From: Impatiens glandulifera
Lineage: Eukaryota > Streptophyta > Magnoliopsida > Ericales > Balsaminaceae
Assembly: GCF_907164915.1 (NCBI RefSeq)
Contig: NC_061862.1
Location: forward strand, 123,965,533-124,029,532
Direction: 5' to 3'
DNA: 64,000 nt
This document shows, piece after piece, positions 36,968-46,690 of this stretch. The translations under genes were made by a program, and so were the position numbers. How positions within the stretch are numbered: position 1 is the first letter of the stretch; every line of letters begins with the position of its first letter. The notes beneath the pieces are model-generated. The model was given only the letters and a program-made list of their open reading frames with translations. It was not told the origin of the DNA and ran no database searches.

Positions 36968-37675
36968 TTAACCAGTAAACACGAATTTGGAGTACTTTTC
37001 CACCACGGCATCTTTATCGAGAATGTTTGAGGGGGATGCCGGTGTGCCCGGTCCAAAATCTGGCCGGTACTTGAGGATGAACTTGCTGATGTGTGGTGCG
37101 AAGCCGAGACCTTTCTTGGTCCGCACCATTTTCCTCAAAGTTTGAAAAAGGACCGCTGCCCAATTGATGGGCGTGTGGTTGTAGATGTGGGTCATCATAT
37201 TATAGGTATTCTTTGAGAACCGCTGATTTACAGATTGGCACAGAATGGACCGAGTGACGATCTCAAGAAGTAGCTGAGTGCTTCGACCGAGGCGGGTTTT
37301 TAACCCATAGGTGTCCACCGTCTCGAAGGTTCCTAAGCAGCGGTACACATAGTAGTATTCATCAGTGCCCTCTAAGGCCGGAAAATCAGAAAACCCTTCT
37401 TTGGGCAGATTGAAGAGAGAGGCAAATTCGGCTTCATCAAGCCGGAAGGTATGATTCCTGACAGTGGTTACAATGCGGTCTCCCCAGTTGACTGCATTTC
37501 TGAAAAATTCCTTGACGTCCTCAGTCAGTATGGGACCGGATTCGCCAAGGAAGGCTTGAAGACCGGTAACAATGAGACTTTCAAACATGTGTTTCTTTGG
37601 GTGGTCGTAGTCCCATTCGGCCAAGCAGGAGCCGAAATCCACGCTTAGAAAGTTTCCCAGAGTGCGACTCGGCAT
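36968..37675 (-). CDS. Copia-2 accessory ORF 2, 235 aa
   Basis: Function unknown. The ATG is at 37675 (MPSRTLGNFL); an upstream in-frame TTG at 37717 is unlikely to be used. The whole protein is one copy of the domain also seen in accessory ORFs 1 and 3: VTGLQAFLG..EDVKEFFRNA, then FASLFNLPKEGFSD, then YNMMTHIYNHTPINWAAVLF. Length and block order match accessory ORF 1 closely (234 aa) although identity looks low, which points to an old duplication. No membrane segment, signal peptide or enzyme motif is seen. A TATA box lies about 90 bp upstream. It is an intact frame inside a very young element, so it is probably maintained. Confidence 0.85.
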   Translation of the reverse strand: MPSRTLGNFLSVDFGSCLAEWDYDHPKKHMFESLIVTGLQAFLGESGPILTEDVKEFFRNAVNWGDRIVTTVRNHTFRLDEAEFASLFNLPKEGFSDFPALEGTDEYYYVYRCLGTFETVDTYGLKTRLGRSTQLLLEIVTRSILCQSVNQRFSKNTYNMMTHIYNHTPINWAAVLFQTLRKMVRTKKGLGFAPHISKFILKYRPDFGPGTPASPSNILDKDAVVEKYSKFVFTG

Positions 37676-37761
37676 GATTGTGTTATAGAGAGAGAGGGAT
37701 TCAAGAGATGAATACAAGTGTTTTTCACTTTTGGATGTGATAAGATGAGGAGAGATTAGCT

Positions 37762-37771
37762 CTTTATATAG
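37762..37771 (-). promoter_or_regulatory. TATA box of accessory ORF 2
   Basis: On the minus strand CTATATAAAG lies about 90 bp before ATG 37675 with a CT-rich leader between. Immediately upstream is ATTTTCCCTCCAAAA (37778-37792), shared in inverted form with the accessory ORF 3 promoter. Confidence 0.7.
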
Positions 37772-37792
37772 AGTTGGTTTTGGAGGGAAAAT

Positions 37793-38204
37793 CTGTGCAT
37801 TGATTTTCAGTTTTGTCTTATTAAGAAAGAGAATCTTTTCCCTTTTAATGATACATGGGGAAGGAGCAAATCGCAGAACCCAAGGTAAGTATTGGTTGTA
37901 AAGTAACTGATTTGGTTGGATATTAAATATTCAGGTGGTTGGGGGTTAGCTCATTTAATTAGATTGTCTCATTAAGTGCATTTATCACATAAACAGCATT
38001 GATTAGATAGAAACCGAGAGTGGTGGAGATAAAGCCGAAATATGTTATACATAAATGATGGAGACTGAAAGTTGTAGAGATAACGCCGAAATATGAAAAA
38101 CATAGATAGAACCGAAATAGATAAAGCCGATATGATCGAATTCGAGTTGAGCAATAATGCATCCGGTGCGTGAAGCAAAATGACCGGATGCAAGAAGGAG
38201 TGAC
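37793..38204 (-). other. Spacer between accessory ORFs 1 and 2
   Basis: Non-coding. About 38010-38130 holds several degenerate copies of GCCGAAATATG and AGATAAAGCCGA words. The other short frames here are not convincing. It probably contains the 3' end of accessory gene 1 and the promoter of accessory gene 2. Confidence 0.5.
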
Positions 38205-38909
38205 TTAACGGTTCTCAACCCGATCGTAGAACGAGTCGATGATCTCCTTGGTAAACACCTGGGTGTGTTCCAAACCTTCGGGTGGACAGGTTGGGACCCC
38301 GAGTTCTTCAAGAAGCCGGCTGATCTGGGGAACGATCGCCACGGATCTGGTGCCGATTGTCCAAATTAGGACATCAAACAGCACCCTTGACCAGTTGACT
38401 GGCGTCCTCGTTATGATGGCCGCCATCATATTGAACGTTACCGTGCAATATGTGTAGGTGACATCCTTTCCGAGGATGCTCTTCCCTAATATGTCGTTGA
38501 GGAGCTGGTATTCAGCCCTCAAGGAACATTTGGAGCCATGGTCATCGACTGGCTCATCTGACCGGGAGAGTGAGAGAGAGACCTCAGCCTTGGTGTCGGC
38601 TGGAGGATGGAGGTCCGTGAGCCCTTGTTTGGGCAGATTGAAGCACCGAGCAAAGTCTTGCTCGGTGAAGTCGAAGAGTACACCCCCAACTTTTGACTGT
38701 ACGTGGGTGTTGAAGTAGGGTGTCCCCCGGTACACCCTGGCATTATTGAAGAATTCAATGACAGATCGGGGGTAGATGTGTTGGTTATCATCTAGAAAGT
38801 ACTGAAGGCCGGTGTCCTCCAGTTGTTTGATCATTCTGTACAGATCATAGTGATCTGTATCTGAGCATGATTCGAAGTTCACTTGGAGGATATTAGTGAA
38901 GGCAGACAT
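38205..38909 (-). CDS. Copia-2 accessory ORF 1, 234 aa
   Basis: Function unknown. ATG 38909 sits in a good plant context (CAACAATGTC). The protein is one copy of the shared accessory domain: NILQVNFESC at the start, then DTGLQYFLDD..SVIEFFNNA, then FARCFNLPKQGLTDL, then LLNDILGKSIL and FNMMAAIITRTPVNWSRVLF. These blocks line up one for one with accessory ORFs 2 and 3. From memory, similar N-termini occur in many hypothetical proteins annotated in asterid genomes. I see no catalytic motif, signal peptide or membrane segment. A TATA-like box lies about 103 bp upstream. It starts 558 bp after the pol stop, so translation from the pol message is unlikely without splicing or a separate promoter. 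Confidence 0.85.
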   Translation of the reverse strand: MSAFTNILQVNFESCSDTDHYDLYRMIKQLEDTGLQYFLDDNQHIYPRSVIEFFNNARVYRGTPYFNTHVQSKVGGVLFDFTEQDFARCFNLPKQGLTDLHPPADTKAEVSLSLSRSDEPVDDHGSKCSLRAEYQLLNDILGKSILGKDVTYTYCTVTFNMMAAIITRTPVNWSRVLFDVLIWTIGTRSVAIVPQISRLLEELGVPTCPPEGLEHTQVFTKEIIDSFYDRVENR

Positions 38910-39011
38910 TGTTGAGTTTCCTTTAGAAAAAGAGGATGCTCTTGTGAGATTCTTTGCCTTAGTGAGAGAAGGAGTGTATTGCTTTGTGAGTGGTTAAGTA
39001 AAGAGGTGCTT

Positions 39012-39021
39012 CCTTTAAATA
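39012..39021 (-). promoter_or_regulatory. TATA-like box of accessory ORF 1
   Basis: On the minus strand TATTTAAAGG lies about 103 bp before ATG 38909, followed by a CT-rich leader without upstream ATGs. The spacing matches the other two accessory genes (about 90 and 110 bp). Confidence 0.6.
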
Positions 39022-39467
39022 CTAGTATTGGGGCTATCCTATTGTCCAGGTATTGAGTGAGATGAGGCATAATAACTGCAGGGTAATAATCTTTTGCATA
39101 AAACAGGTAACTTTGCAGGCCTAGGTGTCGGTCATAGGCCTGGACTGTGAAAGATATCAAAAGATCTTCACGTCTTTTTAGGCACGACCATTTTTCTTTG
39201 AAAAAAGCAACATTTCAGAACAGATATCTATAAACATTGGTAGTTGTTCCATATCTGTGAAGTTCAAATAATCTGGGATGACCTGCTTCCGAACCGGTCA
39301 GTCATCAGTTGTTCATCCCGATGCGGTTAGTTGGTGTTTCCACCAAGTAGCCGGTCGGTTTACTCTGTCTGATGGGCTGGGCGGTTCTTCCATAGGCATC
39401 TTGAGAATTCAAAGATCAGCAGCTTAAGAAGAGCTACCTGTTTTATCTGTCGAAACCGGTTTTCCTT

Positions 39468-42400
39468 TTAAGTGTCCTTAGGAAGGATCTGACTGATGTC
39501 GGTTAAACCGAGAGTAAGTCTAAATTGAGAAAACTTAGCTTCCTGTAGAGGCTTTGTGAAGATATCGGCTACTTGTTGATCGGTGGGTACGTATTCCAGC
39601 CGGATATGCTTCAGCGTGACATGCTCTCGAATGAAATGATGCCTTATGTCGATGTGCTTGGTTCTGGAATGGAGAACCGGGTTGTATGTAATCGCAATGG
39701 CACTTGTGTTGTCACAGAAAATTGGGGACTCTTCGGCTGTGATGCCGAAATCCTTCAGTTGCTGTTGGATCCAGAGAAGTTGAGAACAGCAACTTCCGGC
39801 CGCCAAGTATTCGGCTTCTGCGGTTGATGTAGCCACGGATGTCTGCTTCTTGCTATGCCATGATACCAGTCGGTCACCAAGGAACTGACATGTTCCGCTG
39901 GTACTCTTTCTGTCAATCTTGCAGCCTGCATAGTCTGCGTCTGAGTAGCTCGTTAGATTGAATGATGAGTCCTTTGGGTACCACAGACCGACATCAGGTG
40001 TGCCCTTTAGATACTTCAGTATCCTCTTTGCGGCTGTGTAATGGGATTGCTTTGGATTTGCTTGAAATCTCCCACATACACCAACTGCAAACAGGATGTC
40101 CGGTCTACTTGCTGTCAGATATAGCAGGGAACCGATCATGCCCCGGTATGCAATCTGATCTACTGATTGCCCTTCATCATCTCTGTCCAATTTAATGGAT
40201 GAACTCATTGGAGTGGCCGCCGAGGAGCAGGTGTCCATACCGAATTTCTTTAGAAGCTCCTTGGTATATTTCGGTTGACTGATGAATGTTCCTTCCTTGA
40301 GTTGCTTAATCTGAAGACCTAGGAAGAAACTTAATTCTCCCATCATACTCATTTCAAATTTGTCAGTCATCATTTTCGAAAATTTGTCACAAAGCTTGGG
40401 GTCAGTGGAACCAAAAATGATATCATCTACATAGATTTGAACAAGTAGGATATGTTCCTTCTTTTCAAATTTGAACAAGGTCTTATCTACTGAACCGATG
40501 GTAAAATCATGCTCTAATAGGAATGCGGTTAGCGTATCATACCAGGCTCTTGGTGCTTGCTTTAGACCGTATAAAGCTTTGTTTAGTCGGTATACATGGT
40601 TTGGAAGTGCAGCGTTCTTGAAGCCGGGTGGCTGTTCAACATACACTTCCTCTCGTATATCACCGTTCAAAAATGCACTTTTAACATCCATTTGAAAAAC
40701 TTTGAAATTTTTGAAAGCAGCAAATGCAAGAAAGATCCTAATGGCTTCAATCCTGGCTACAGGAGCAAATGACTCTTCAAAGTCAATGCCTTCTTCCTGT
40801 TTGTAGCCTTGAGCCACTAATCTGGCTTTGTTCCTCGTGACCAAACCGTCCTCATTGAGTTTGTTTCTGAATACCCATCTTGTTCCTATGACCGATTTAT
40901 CTTTCGGTCTGGGAACTAAGTACCAGACCTTACTACTCTCGAACTGGTTTAGTTCTTCTTGCATTCCCAAGATCCAGTCCGGATCTGACAATGCTTCATC
41001 TATTCTTTTCGGTTCAATCTGGGATATAAAAGCAGAGTTAAAATATCCTTCCAGAAGTTGACTCCTAGTTCGAACAGGTTCTGAAGGGTCACCTATAATT
41101 TGCTCAGGAGGATGTTTACTGTTTCTTCTGAGATTCAGTTCAAGGGTGTCTACCAAGTTACCGTTTAATTGATCAAGGCTAGACATGTCGGTAGGCTGAC
41201 CAAGATTGTCAGACCGACCGGCTTCCTCGGGTTGGACCGAAGTGTCAGCTTCCTGCTGTGAAACAGCTTGATCCGGCAGGGTATCAATATTACCCATTAG
41301 GTCATGGACAAACCCCCTGAAGACCGGGGTCTCATCTTCGCTATCAGAATGAATATCGTTATTTTCCAGTCTGTTATGTAGATCGAAGCATGAGGCAGTG
41401 TTGCTTTCAACCGATTCATCGAAAACAACGTGAATTGTTTCCTCCATGGTTGCAGTTCTATTGTTATACACTCTATATGCTTTGCTTACTGAAGAGTATC
41501 CCAGCATAATGCCGGTATCGGTCTTTGCATCAAAAGCAGTAAGTTGGGTTTTACCATTATTATGAATATAACATTTACAACCGAAAATCCTGAGGTATTT
41601 AAGTTTAGGAACTCTGTTAAAATAAACCTCATACGGTGTTTTGTTGTGAAATCTGTTAATCAAAGACCGGTTTTGTGTATGACATGCAGTGTTGATAGCT
41701 TCAGCCCAATATTTCTGAGCAATGCCGGAGTCGGCTATCATGGACCGTGCGGCTTCCTTGAGAGTCCGGTTTCTTCTCTCGGCCAGGCCGTTTTGTTGAG
41801 GAGTCCTGGCACTAGACAACTCGTGTCTAATGCCGGATTCATCAAGATATGCAGTTAATGTGCTATTAGTAAATTCGGTACCTCTATCGCTTCGAATGCA
41901 GTTTATACGAGTTGATTTTTCATTTTGCAGACGCTTAAGGAGGTTAATTAGGTTTGATACCGTTTCACGTTTAGATGGTAAGAATATTACCCATGTATAT
42001 CTAGAGTAATCATCAATAACTACCATGGTGTAAAGCATACCTCCTAGACTAATGACCTGAATCGGTCCAAATAAATCCATGTGAAGAAGATCTAGGCATC
42101 GGCTAGATTGGAGATTTCCTTTGCTCTCAAATGATGACCTAGTTTGTTTACCCATCTGGCATGCTGAACAAACCTTATCCTGGTTAAATACTATATCTGG
42201 GATGCCTTCAACTAGTTTCTTACCACGAATGTAGTTTAAGGTTTTCATGTTTAGATGGTTTAATCTTTTGTGCCATAGCCAGGTTTGATCAGTTTTAGCT
42301 ATCATGCATATAGGGTGTTCTACTCTAGTTTTCCAGTCTACCTTGTAGATGTTACCTATCCTATTTCCGGTTAGTAGCACTATTCCTTGAGAGTTCTTAA

Positions 42401-42695
42401 CTAAGCATGCATGTTTAAGGAATTCTACTGTGTATCCGGCATCACACATCTGACTGATGCTAAGTAGATTAAAACGTAGGTTTTCAACTAGAAGTACATT
42501 ATCAATAGTTAGGTTACCATGGACAATCTTACCCTTGCCCACGGTTTTACCTTTAGAGTTGTCACCGAAGGTGATTGGAGCACCGGTTACTGATCTGATG
42601 TCGGTTAGCAGATTGCTATTTCCGGTCATGTGTCTGGAGCAACCGCTGTCCAAGAACCATTCAGAGTTTCCTAACCGTTTCTTTGGATCCTGCAA
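39468..42695 (-). CDS. Copia-2 pol polyprotein, about 1,075 aa, intact
   Basis: Open from about 42698. It has no ATG near its start (the first codons read TTT TTG CAG), so translation must be linked to gag by some recoding or RNA processing. Domains in order: protease with [10 protein letters not shown] at residues 17-26, the GAG-pre-integrase HHCC region ([12 protein letters not shown] to CSACQMGKQ), integrase with Asp in HMDLFGP, Asp in RSDRGTEF and Glu in [10 protein letters not shown], reverse transcriptase with YVDD near residue 752, and RNase H with YSDADYAGC and TSTAEAEY. All catalytic residues are present with no stop. Read with the gag ORF upstream, this is a complete Copia enzyme set. 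Confidence 0.93.
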   Translation of the reverse strand: MQDPKKRLGNSEWFLDSGCSRHMTGNSNLLTDIRSVTGAPITFGDNSKGKTVGKGKIVHGNLTIDNVLLVENLRFNLLSISQMCDAGYTVEFLKHACLVKNSQGIVLLTGNRIGNIYKVDWKTRVEHPICMIAKTDQTWLWHKRLNHLNMKTLNYIRGKKLVEGIPDIVFNQDKVCSACQMGKQTRSSFESKGNLQSSRCLDLLHMDLFGPIQVISLGGMLYTMVVIDDYSRYTWVIFLPSKRETVSNLINLLKRLQNEKSTRINCIRSDRGTEFTNSTLTAYLDESGIRHELSSARTPQQNGLAERRNRTLKEAARSMIADSGIAQKYWAEAINTACHTQNRSLINRFHNKTPYEVYFNRVPKLKYLRIFGCKCYIHNNGKTQLTAFDAKTDTGIMLGYSSVSKAYRVYNNRTATMEETIHVVFDESVESNTASCFDLHNRLENNDIHSDSEDETPVFRGFVHDLMGNIDTLPDQAVSQQEADTSVQPEEAGRSDNLGQPTDMSSLDQLNGNLVDTLELNLRRNSKHPPEQIIGDPSEPVRTRSQLLEGYFNSAFISQIEPKRIDEALSDPDWILGMQEELNQFESSKVWYLVPRPKDKSVIGTRWVFRNKLNEDGLVTRNKARLVAQGYKQEEGIDFEESFAPVARIEAIRIFLAFAAFKNFKVFQMDVKSAFLNGDIREEVYVEQPPGFKNAALPNHVYRLNKALYGLKQAPRAWYDTLTAFLLEHDFTIGSVDKTLFKFEKKEHILLVQIYVDDIIFGSTDPKLCDKFSKMMTDKFEMSMMGELSFFLGLQIKQLKEGTFISQPKYTKELLKKFGMDTCSSAATPMSSSIKLDRDDEGQSVDQIAYRGMIGSLLYLTASRPDILFAVGVCGRFQANPKQSHYTAAKRILKYLKGTPDVGLWYPKDSSFNLTSYSDADYAGCKIDRKSTSGTCQFLGDRLVSWHSKKQTSVATSTAEAEYLAAGSCCSQLLWIQQQLKDFGITAEESPIFCDNTSAIAITYNPVLHSRTKHIDIRHHFIREHVTLKHIRLEYVPTDQQVADIFTKPLQEAKFSQFRLTLGLTDISQILPKDT

Positions 42696-42729
42696 AAATT
42701 ACATATTTACAACTATTTGGTACCCACAT

Positions 42730-44574
42730 TTACTTGGGTCCACATGCGATTAGTCCCTTAGGTACCCAAACCTTGATAAACCGAACGGTCTTCTTTGCTA
42801 AAGTTTCAACTGTTCTCCTTACACTTGGTCTGGTGTATTTCGGTTTCCCTACAGATGACCTAAATGATGATGGTCTTTGGTTTGATGATCTATAGGTTGA
42901 CCTACGTGGTTCAGGGAAGTCTTTCTTATATTTGAGGATTTCTGCTTTCCTTTTCTCAAGGTCAAGCCATGAATCGGTTGGGCCAACATAGTCGTACTTT
43001 GTCTTTTCTTCCCTATAATACGCGGTCTCCTCTTCTTCAGCTGTACAGGTGCTCTTTAGGAATTTTATAAAGGGGATGTTTCCTTTTGTAAGCTTTGCTT
43101 TCCATATGGTTTTTCGGTTTTTAGATCTGTTCTCTGTGTATCCTAGGCCATTCTTACAACGTGGATGCCTGTATTCTTTATTCAGGTTCTTTACTATATT
43201 GCTAGATCTCCTATAGGCGGCCATCGTGTATTCAAAGCGGGCATTCTCTCTTTCGGTTAGTTCTCTAGTCGGCTCACTAGGTTGTTCGATGTTAAGGTCT
43301 AATTCGGTTTCTAGGGTATGAGTATCATCAGGTTGTATAGCTTCCGGTTCGGTTATGATAGGTACCTCTGGTTCTACTGGGATCGGTCCTATGGGATCGG
43401 CTTTAAGGTTGATATGCTTAGGTAGCATGGTCAGTAGGTTCTTATATTCCTCTACCATGTCATTCAATGCTTCATATAGTTCATCTTTAGTAAATTCATC
43501 ACAGGGAGAGTCAAATACCTGTTCCTCATTTGCCATGAGACATGTGAGGTCATCGTCACTGTCACTGTGAGCCCATAGACTTCCTCCATCGTCGGCTATC
43601 AATGCTTTTGGTACTTCACTTCCTTCACCGGTTTGTTGATAGTTCCGATTATTTTGGTAGTCTGGTTTCTGGGTATCTCTCCTTGGTTTCCTGCACTCCC
43701 ACTTAAAATGTCCCATACAGTTACAGTTATAACATCTTATATTGGATTTGTCACCATAGTAGTTGTTTGTCGGTTGGCTCCTTTTCATGAACCTCCCAAA
43801 CTTCTGTGCAAGCATGGCCATGGCGTCCTCAGTAAACTGTTCGGCGGTTCTGATCGGTGCAGGTGCAGGAGTCGGTACCGGTGCAGATGTAGATATAGAA
43901 ACAGGAGCAGGTGCAGCCGGTTCCGTAGATGTGAACAGTGCTCTAGTTGACGTTGAGGCCGAGACTTCCTCTTCAGTTCTGGAGTTCATCTCGAACTCAT
44001 AAGCCTTGAGATCTTCGAATACATCGTATAATTTCATCTTACGTAGGCTCTTTGATTCTCTCATGACCATTGTCTTTATATCCCAGGCACTTGGAAGAGA
44101 CCTTAAAACCTTCATGATGACCTCTTTGTTGTCATACTTCTTACCCAGATTTGCTAACTCATCTAATACACCAGTGAACCGGTCACTGTATTCTTTCATA
44201 GTTTCCCCTGGTTTCATTTTGATGCTTTCAAACCTCTGTGTGGCCACCATTATCTTGTTCTCTTTGGTTCTTTCATTTCCCTCAAAAATCTGAATGACCG
44301 TGTTCCAAGTCTCCTTTGCAGTTTTGCAATCTCTGATCTTGCAGTATGTATTTCTGTCCACGCTGTTGGAGATCCGGTTTCTTGCATGGTTGTCCAGATT
44401 GTTCCTTCTCCTATCATCAGCTGTCCATTCTTTTCTGTCTTTATCAATGACTATCGGTCCTTCGGTTAGAACGGATTCCATTTCATCATCCAAGGTGACT
44501 AGATGCAGGTGCATGCGTGCCTTCCAGTTGGCAAAGTCATCACCTTCTAGCATTGGAGGCCTATCTTGATACAT
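42730..44574 (-). CDS. Copia-2 gag, 614 aa
   Basis: ATG 44574 lies just after the primer-binding site. Residues about 10-200 form the UBN2/Retrotran_gag capsid-like domain (GDDFANWKARMHLHL near the start, then MKEYSDRFTGVLDEL). An Ala/Pro/Thr-rich linker follows, then one CCHC knuckle, CYNCNCMGHFKWEC. A long acidic C-terminal extension precedes basic, Arg-rich and Ser-rich sequence ending VWVPKGLIACGPK. A long gag tail after the knuckle is common in Sirevirus-like Copia elements. The frame ends at TAA (42730-42732), one frame away from pol. Confidence 0.93.
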   Translation of the reverse strand: MYQDRPPMLEGDDFANWKARMHLHLVTLDDEMESVLTEGPIVIDKDRKEWTADDRRRNNLDNHARNRISNSVDRNTYCKIRDCKTAKETWNTVIQIFEGNERTKENKIMVATQRFESIKMKPGETMKEYSDRFTGVLDELANLGKKYDNKEVIMKVLRSLPSAWDIKTMVMRESKSLRKMKLYDVFEDLKAYEFEMNSRTEEEVSASTSTRALFTSTEPAAPAPVSISTSAPVPTPAPAPIRTAEQFTEDAMAMLAQKFGRFMKRSQPTNNYYGDKSNIRCYNCNCMGHFKWECRKPRRDTQKPDYQNNRNYQQTGEGSEVPKALIADDGGSLWAHSDSDDDLTCLMANEEQVFDSPCDEFTKDELYEALNDMVEEYKNLLTMLPKHINLKADPIGPIPVEPEVPIITEPEAIQPDDTHTLETELDLNIEQPSEPTRELTERENARFEYTMAAYRRSSNIVKNLNKEYRHPRCKNGLGYTENRSKNRKTIWKAKLTKGNIPFIKFLKSTCTAEEEETAYYREEKTKYDYVGPTDSWLDLEKRKAEILKYKKDFPEPRRSTYRSSNQRPSSFRSSVGKPKYTRPSVRRTVETLAKKTVRFIKVWVPKGLIACGPK

Positions 44575-44599
44575 GTCTGCTTGAGTATTGAAACTAACT

Positions 44600-44611
44600 G
44601 CTCTGATACCA
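44600..44611 (-). promoter_or_regulatory. Copia-2 primer-binding site
   Basis: The minus strand reads TGGTATCAGAGC, complementary to initiator methionine tRNA, two bases inside the 5' LTR. Confidence 0.93.
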
Positions 44612-45245
44612 ATTGTTAGGATCTAGGTCGCCGCTGGTGGACCGGGGGTTGAACCGGTTAGCGGTTCTCACTCGTAGGGTGGTGATTAATCCGGTTAGAG
44701 ATTAACACCGGGGTTTCAATACTACACAACCTGTCACAAACCCTTGAACTAGGTTCAAGCGCGGAAGAGGTTTGCTTTCAAGTTGAAGCGGTACACGTGT
44801 ATGATAGGCGAAGTCGGTTTCGGATGATGGAGATTTGAAGAATGGTGGGTCGGTTTCGGTTATCTGGATATTCGGTATGGTAAGTAGAGATTCGGTTTTG
44901 AGCGATGTTGTTAGGTTAGTCGGTTATGTAATGAAGCCAACAGAAAGTAAATAACACAACAGATTTTATGGATGTTCGGAGATAAAACTCCTACGTCACC
45001 CCTTCCTCTCGAAACCGCGAGAAGGATATTCACTAAGGAATACAAATACAATCCGATCGAGACTTATTTTCTGCTCGATAACACTCTTACAATTCACACC
45101 GAAATTGTAGAACACACTTAGAATTTAGCACTTAGGCTTTCTTAGAATACCACACTGTTATCACTTGTAGTAAATGCTCTCAACGCTTCACTTGTCTGGC
45201 TTAATGTCTCTTAATGTCGCGCATTTACTCTTCTGCAACTGCCTC

Positions 45246-45253
45246 CTTTTATA
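45246..45253 (-). promoter_or_regulatory. Copia-2 LTR core promoter
   Basis: TATAAAAG on the minus strand within CCTATAAAAGGAGGC. Transcription would start roughly 25-35 bp downstream, near 45215-45225, leaving about 600 bp of R-U5. Confidence 0.7.
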
Positions 45254-45329
45254 GGTGAAATATGCCAACGGTCATATTTCACTTCCTTGAATCTGATTGG
45301 CTGGTCAGTGGTGCAGTGATTCAGTGTTT

Positions 45330-45396
45330 CAGACCTGCCGGTCTTCTCCTCAGACCTGACAGTCAATCTCAGACCTGGCATCCTGTTCCAGACCTG
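45330..45396 (-). promoter_or_regulatory. Four phased CAGGTCTG repeats in U3
   Basis: CAGGTCTG (minus strand) recurs at 45330, 45351, 45370 and 45389, spacings of 21, 19 and 19 bp, beginning about 77 bp upstream of the TATA box. Three of the four are preceded by the same GGC or TG(C/T) context. Short direct repeats at this position act as enhancers in tobacco Tnt1. Here that role is inferred. Confidence 0.55.
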
Positions 45397-46140
45397 CCGG
45401 TCTGTAAAAGCAAACCTGCTGGGTTTGTCTTTTTACTCAATGTAGGCACTGTCTGCTTGGACAGTTGTCTGTACTTTGAAGATTTCCTTTCTGATTTATC
45501 CCGAAGTAGAAGGATCCGGTAGTACTGTCTTCTGCAGCCTACAGGCTTTCCTCAGACTTGCATGGATATGGAAGTATTCAGTCTGCTCCTTTGGTATCGT
45601 TCTCAACAGATACCCAAAGTGTCTTCTTGTGCAGGTCGGCCTCTTGACTTGGCCTAGGTTGGCCTCTTGACTTGGCCGAGTATCTTTTGATAGTGAAGTG
45701 ACCGGACTTCTTCCGGTCTTGTGGATTGATCGGCTATTTGATGGATCTGGCTTTTAGGCTTTGGCCGATCCTTCCTCTGTTCAGTCATGTACCGAATGTG
45801 CTTGATCGGTTTGATAGCTTGACCGGTTCGGTTTCTTCACTTGGTTTTCTTTTATTCATCCGGTCCGGTTCCTTGTTCCTGCATAGGAAGTTTGTTTAAG
45901 TTAGGTTTATTTGAACCGGTATGAATTTATCTAACAATATTCATAATTATGTGTCTAGGTTCGTCATTGTACGATACAGGAAAAACGTAAAATTTATGAA
46001 GTTCAAACACACTTGTAGATATGAGAATGGATCGAGAGGGTATTTAAAAAGATTTTATTGTGATTGGTGATGAATATGTTAATACATATTCCTAATCAAA
46101 TTAATGATAAGAAGATTAAATATTAATTCTTTGTTTAAGA

Positions 46141-46690
46141 TTTAATGTTGGAGAATAAAACTCAAAATAAAAGAGTTAATCTTGATGAGTGATTTTGATT
46201 TGAAAATGTAGTTCTCATATCATTAATCCAAGTATTGATCCATATAATGATCCATGTCTTGAAAATGACATCAACGGAGCTCCAGAGAAAGCACAACAAC
46301 TAAGAGAAAAATAAGAGAAGATAACAATGTAATTTGAATTCATATTTGCCTAATTAACCCAAGTAAGGTAATAATTGCATATCTCCTATTTGTCTTGTCC
46401 TAAAATTATAATTTTCTGAACTTTGGCTATTTAATAATTATAGGAACTTCAAAAGATTGAGCTTCAATCAGAAGTGTGTTGAGATATATTCATTTCTCAA
46501 GTGAGGTTGCCAAAAAGAACCTTTTATTTTTTTTTAGTTTTGAGTGTTTTTTCTAAATCTGTGTATCTTCTTGTAAGATCACTATTTGATCATAGTGAAT
46601 AGTCTACTTTGTCTAGGTAAGTGGATGTAGACATTTTTATTGGGATCTCTTCCTTGTCTACCCACCTTCCATTCATTTTTTTTTAATATA
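46141..46690 (+). mobile_element. Possible Copia LTR remnant
   Basis: The sequence begins TGTTGGAGAATAAAACTC and later contains CTTGTAAGATC, then ATAGTGAATAGTCTAC and GTGGATGTAGAC, which resemble R-U5 sequences of Tork/Tnt1-type LTRs. No partner LTR or clear end is seen nearby, so a solo or broken LTR is likely. The flank 45942-46140 shows nothing. Confidence 0.35.

Larger units (their letters stand above)
44614..45936 (-). repeat. Copia-2 5' LTR
   Basis: 1,323 bp, the promoter-bearing LTR for the minus-strand element. It is rich in CCGGT and CGGTT words. The same sequence forms the 3' LTR at 31942-33264. Confidence 0.95.
31937..45941 (-). mobile_element. 14-kb Ty1/Copia element with three accessory genes (Copia-2)
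   Basis: The element covers 31942-45936 (13,995 bp) on the minus strand. Its 1,323-bp LTRs (31942-33264 and 44614-45936) are the same length and look identical by eye, and a perfect 5-bp duplication ATATT flanks it (31937-31941 and 45937-45941). In transcription order: 5' LTR, initiator-Met primer site, gag (44574-42730), pol (42695-39468), three related accessory ORFs (38909-38205, 37675-36968, 36467-33609), polypurine tract, 3' LTR. Accessory ORFs after pol recall the position of the env-like gene of Sireviruses, but none here has a membrane segment. Plant Copia elements are usually about 5-10 kb, so this one is exceptionally long. Confidence 0.93.

Noticed and set aside
33609..38909. Envelope-like gene function for the accessory ORFs
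   Set aside because: The position after pol recalls Sirevirus env-like genes, but no signal peptide, transmembrane helix or fusion-type segment is visible in any of the three proteins.
42696..42718. A 34-nt intron joining gag to pol in the 14-kb element
   Set aside because: GT and AG dinucleotides are present, but 34 nt is far below the usual plant minimum intron length, so only a more distant donor would be credible.
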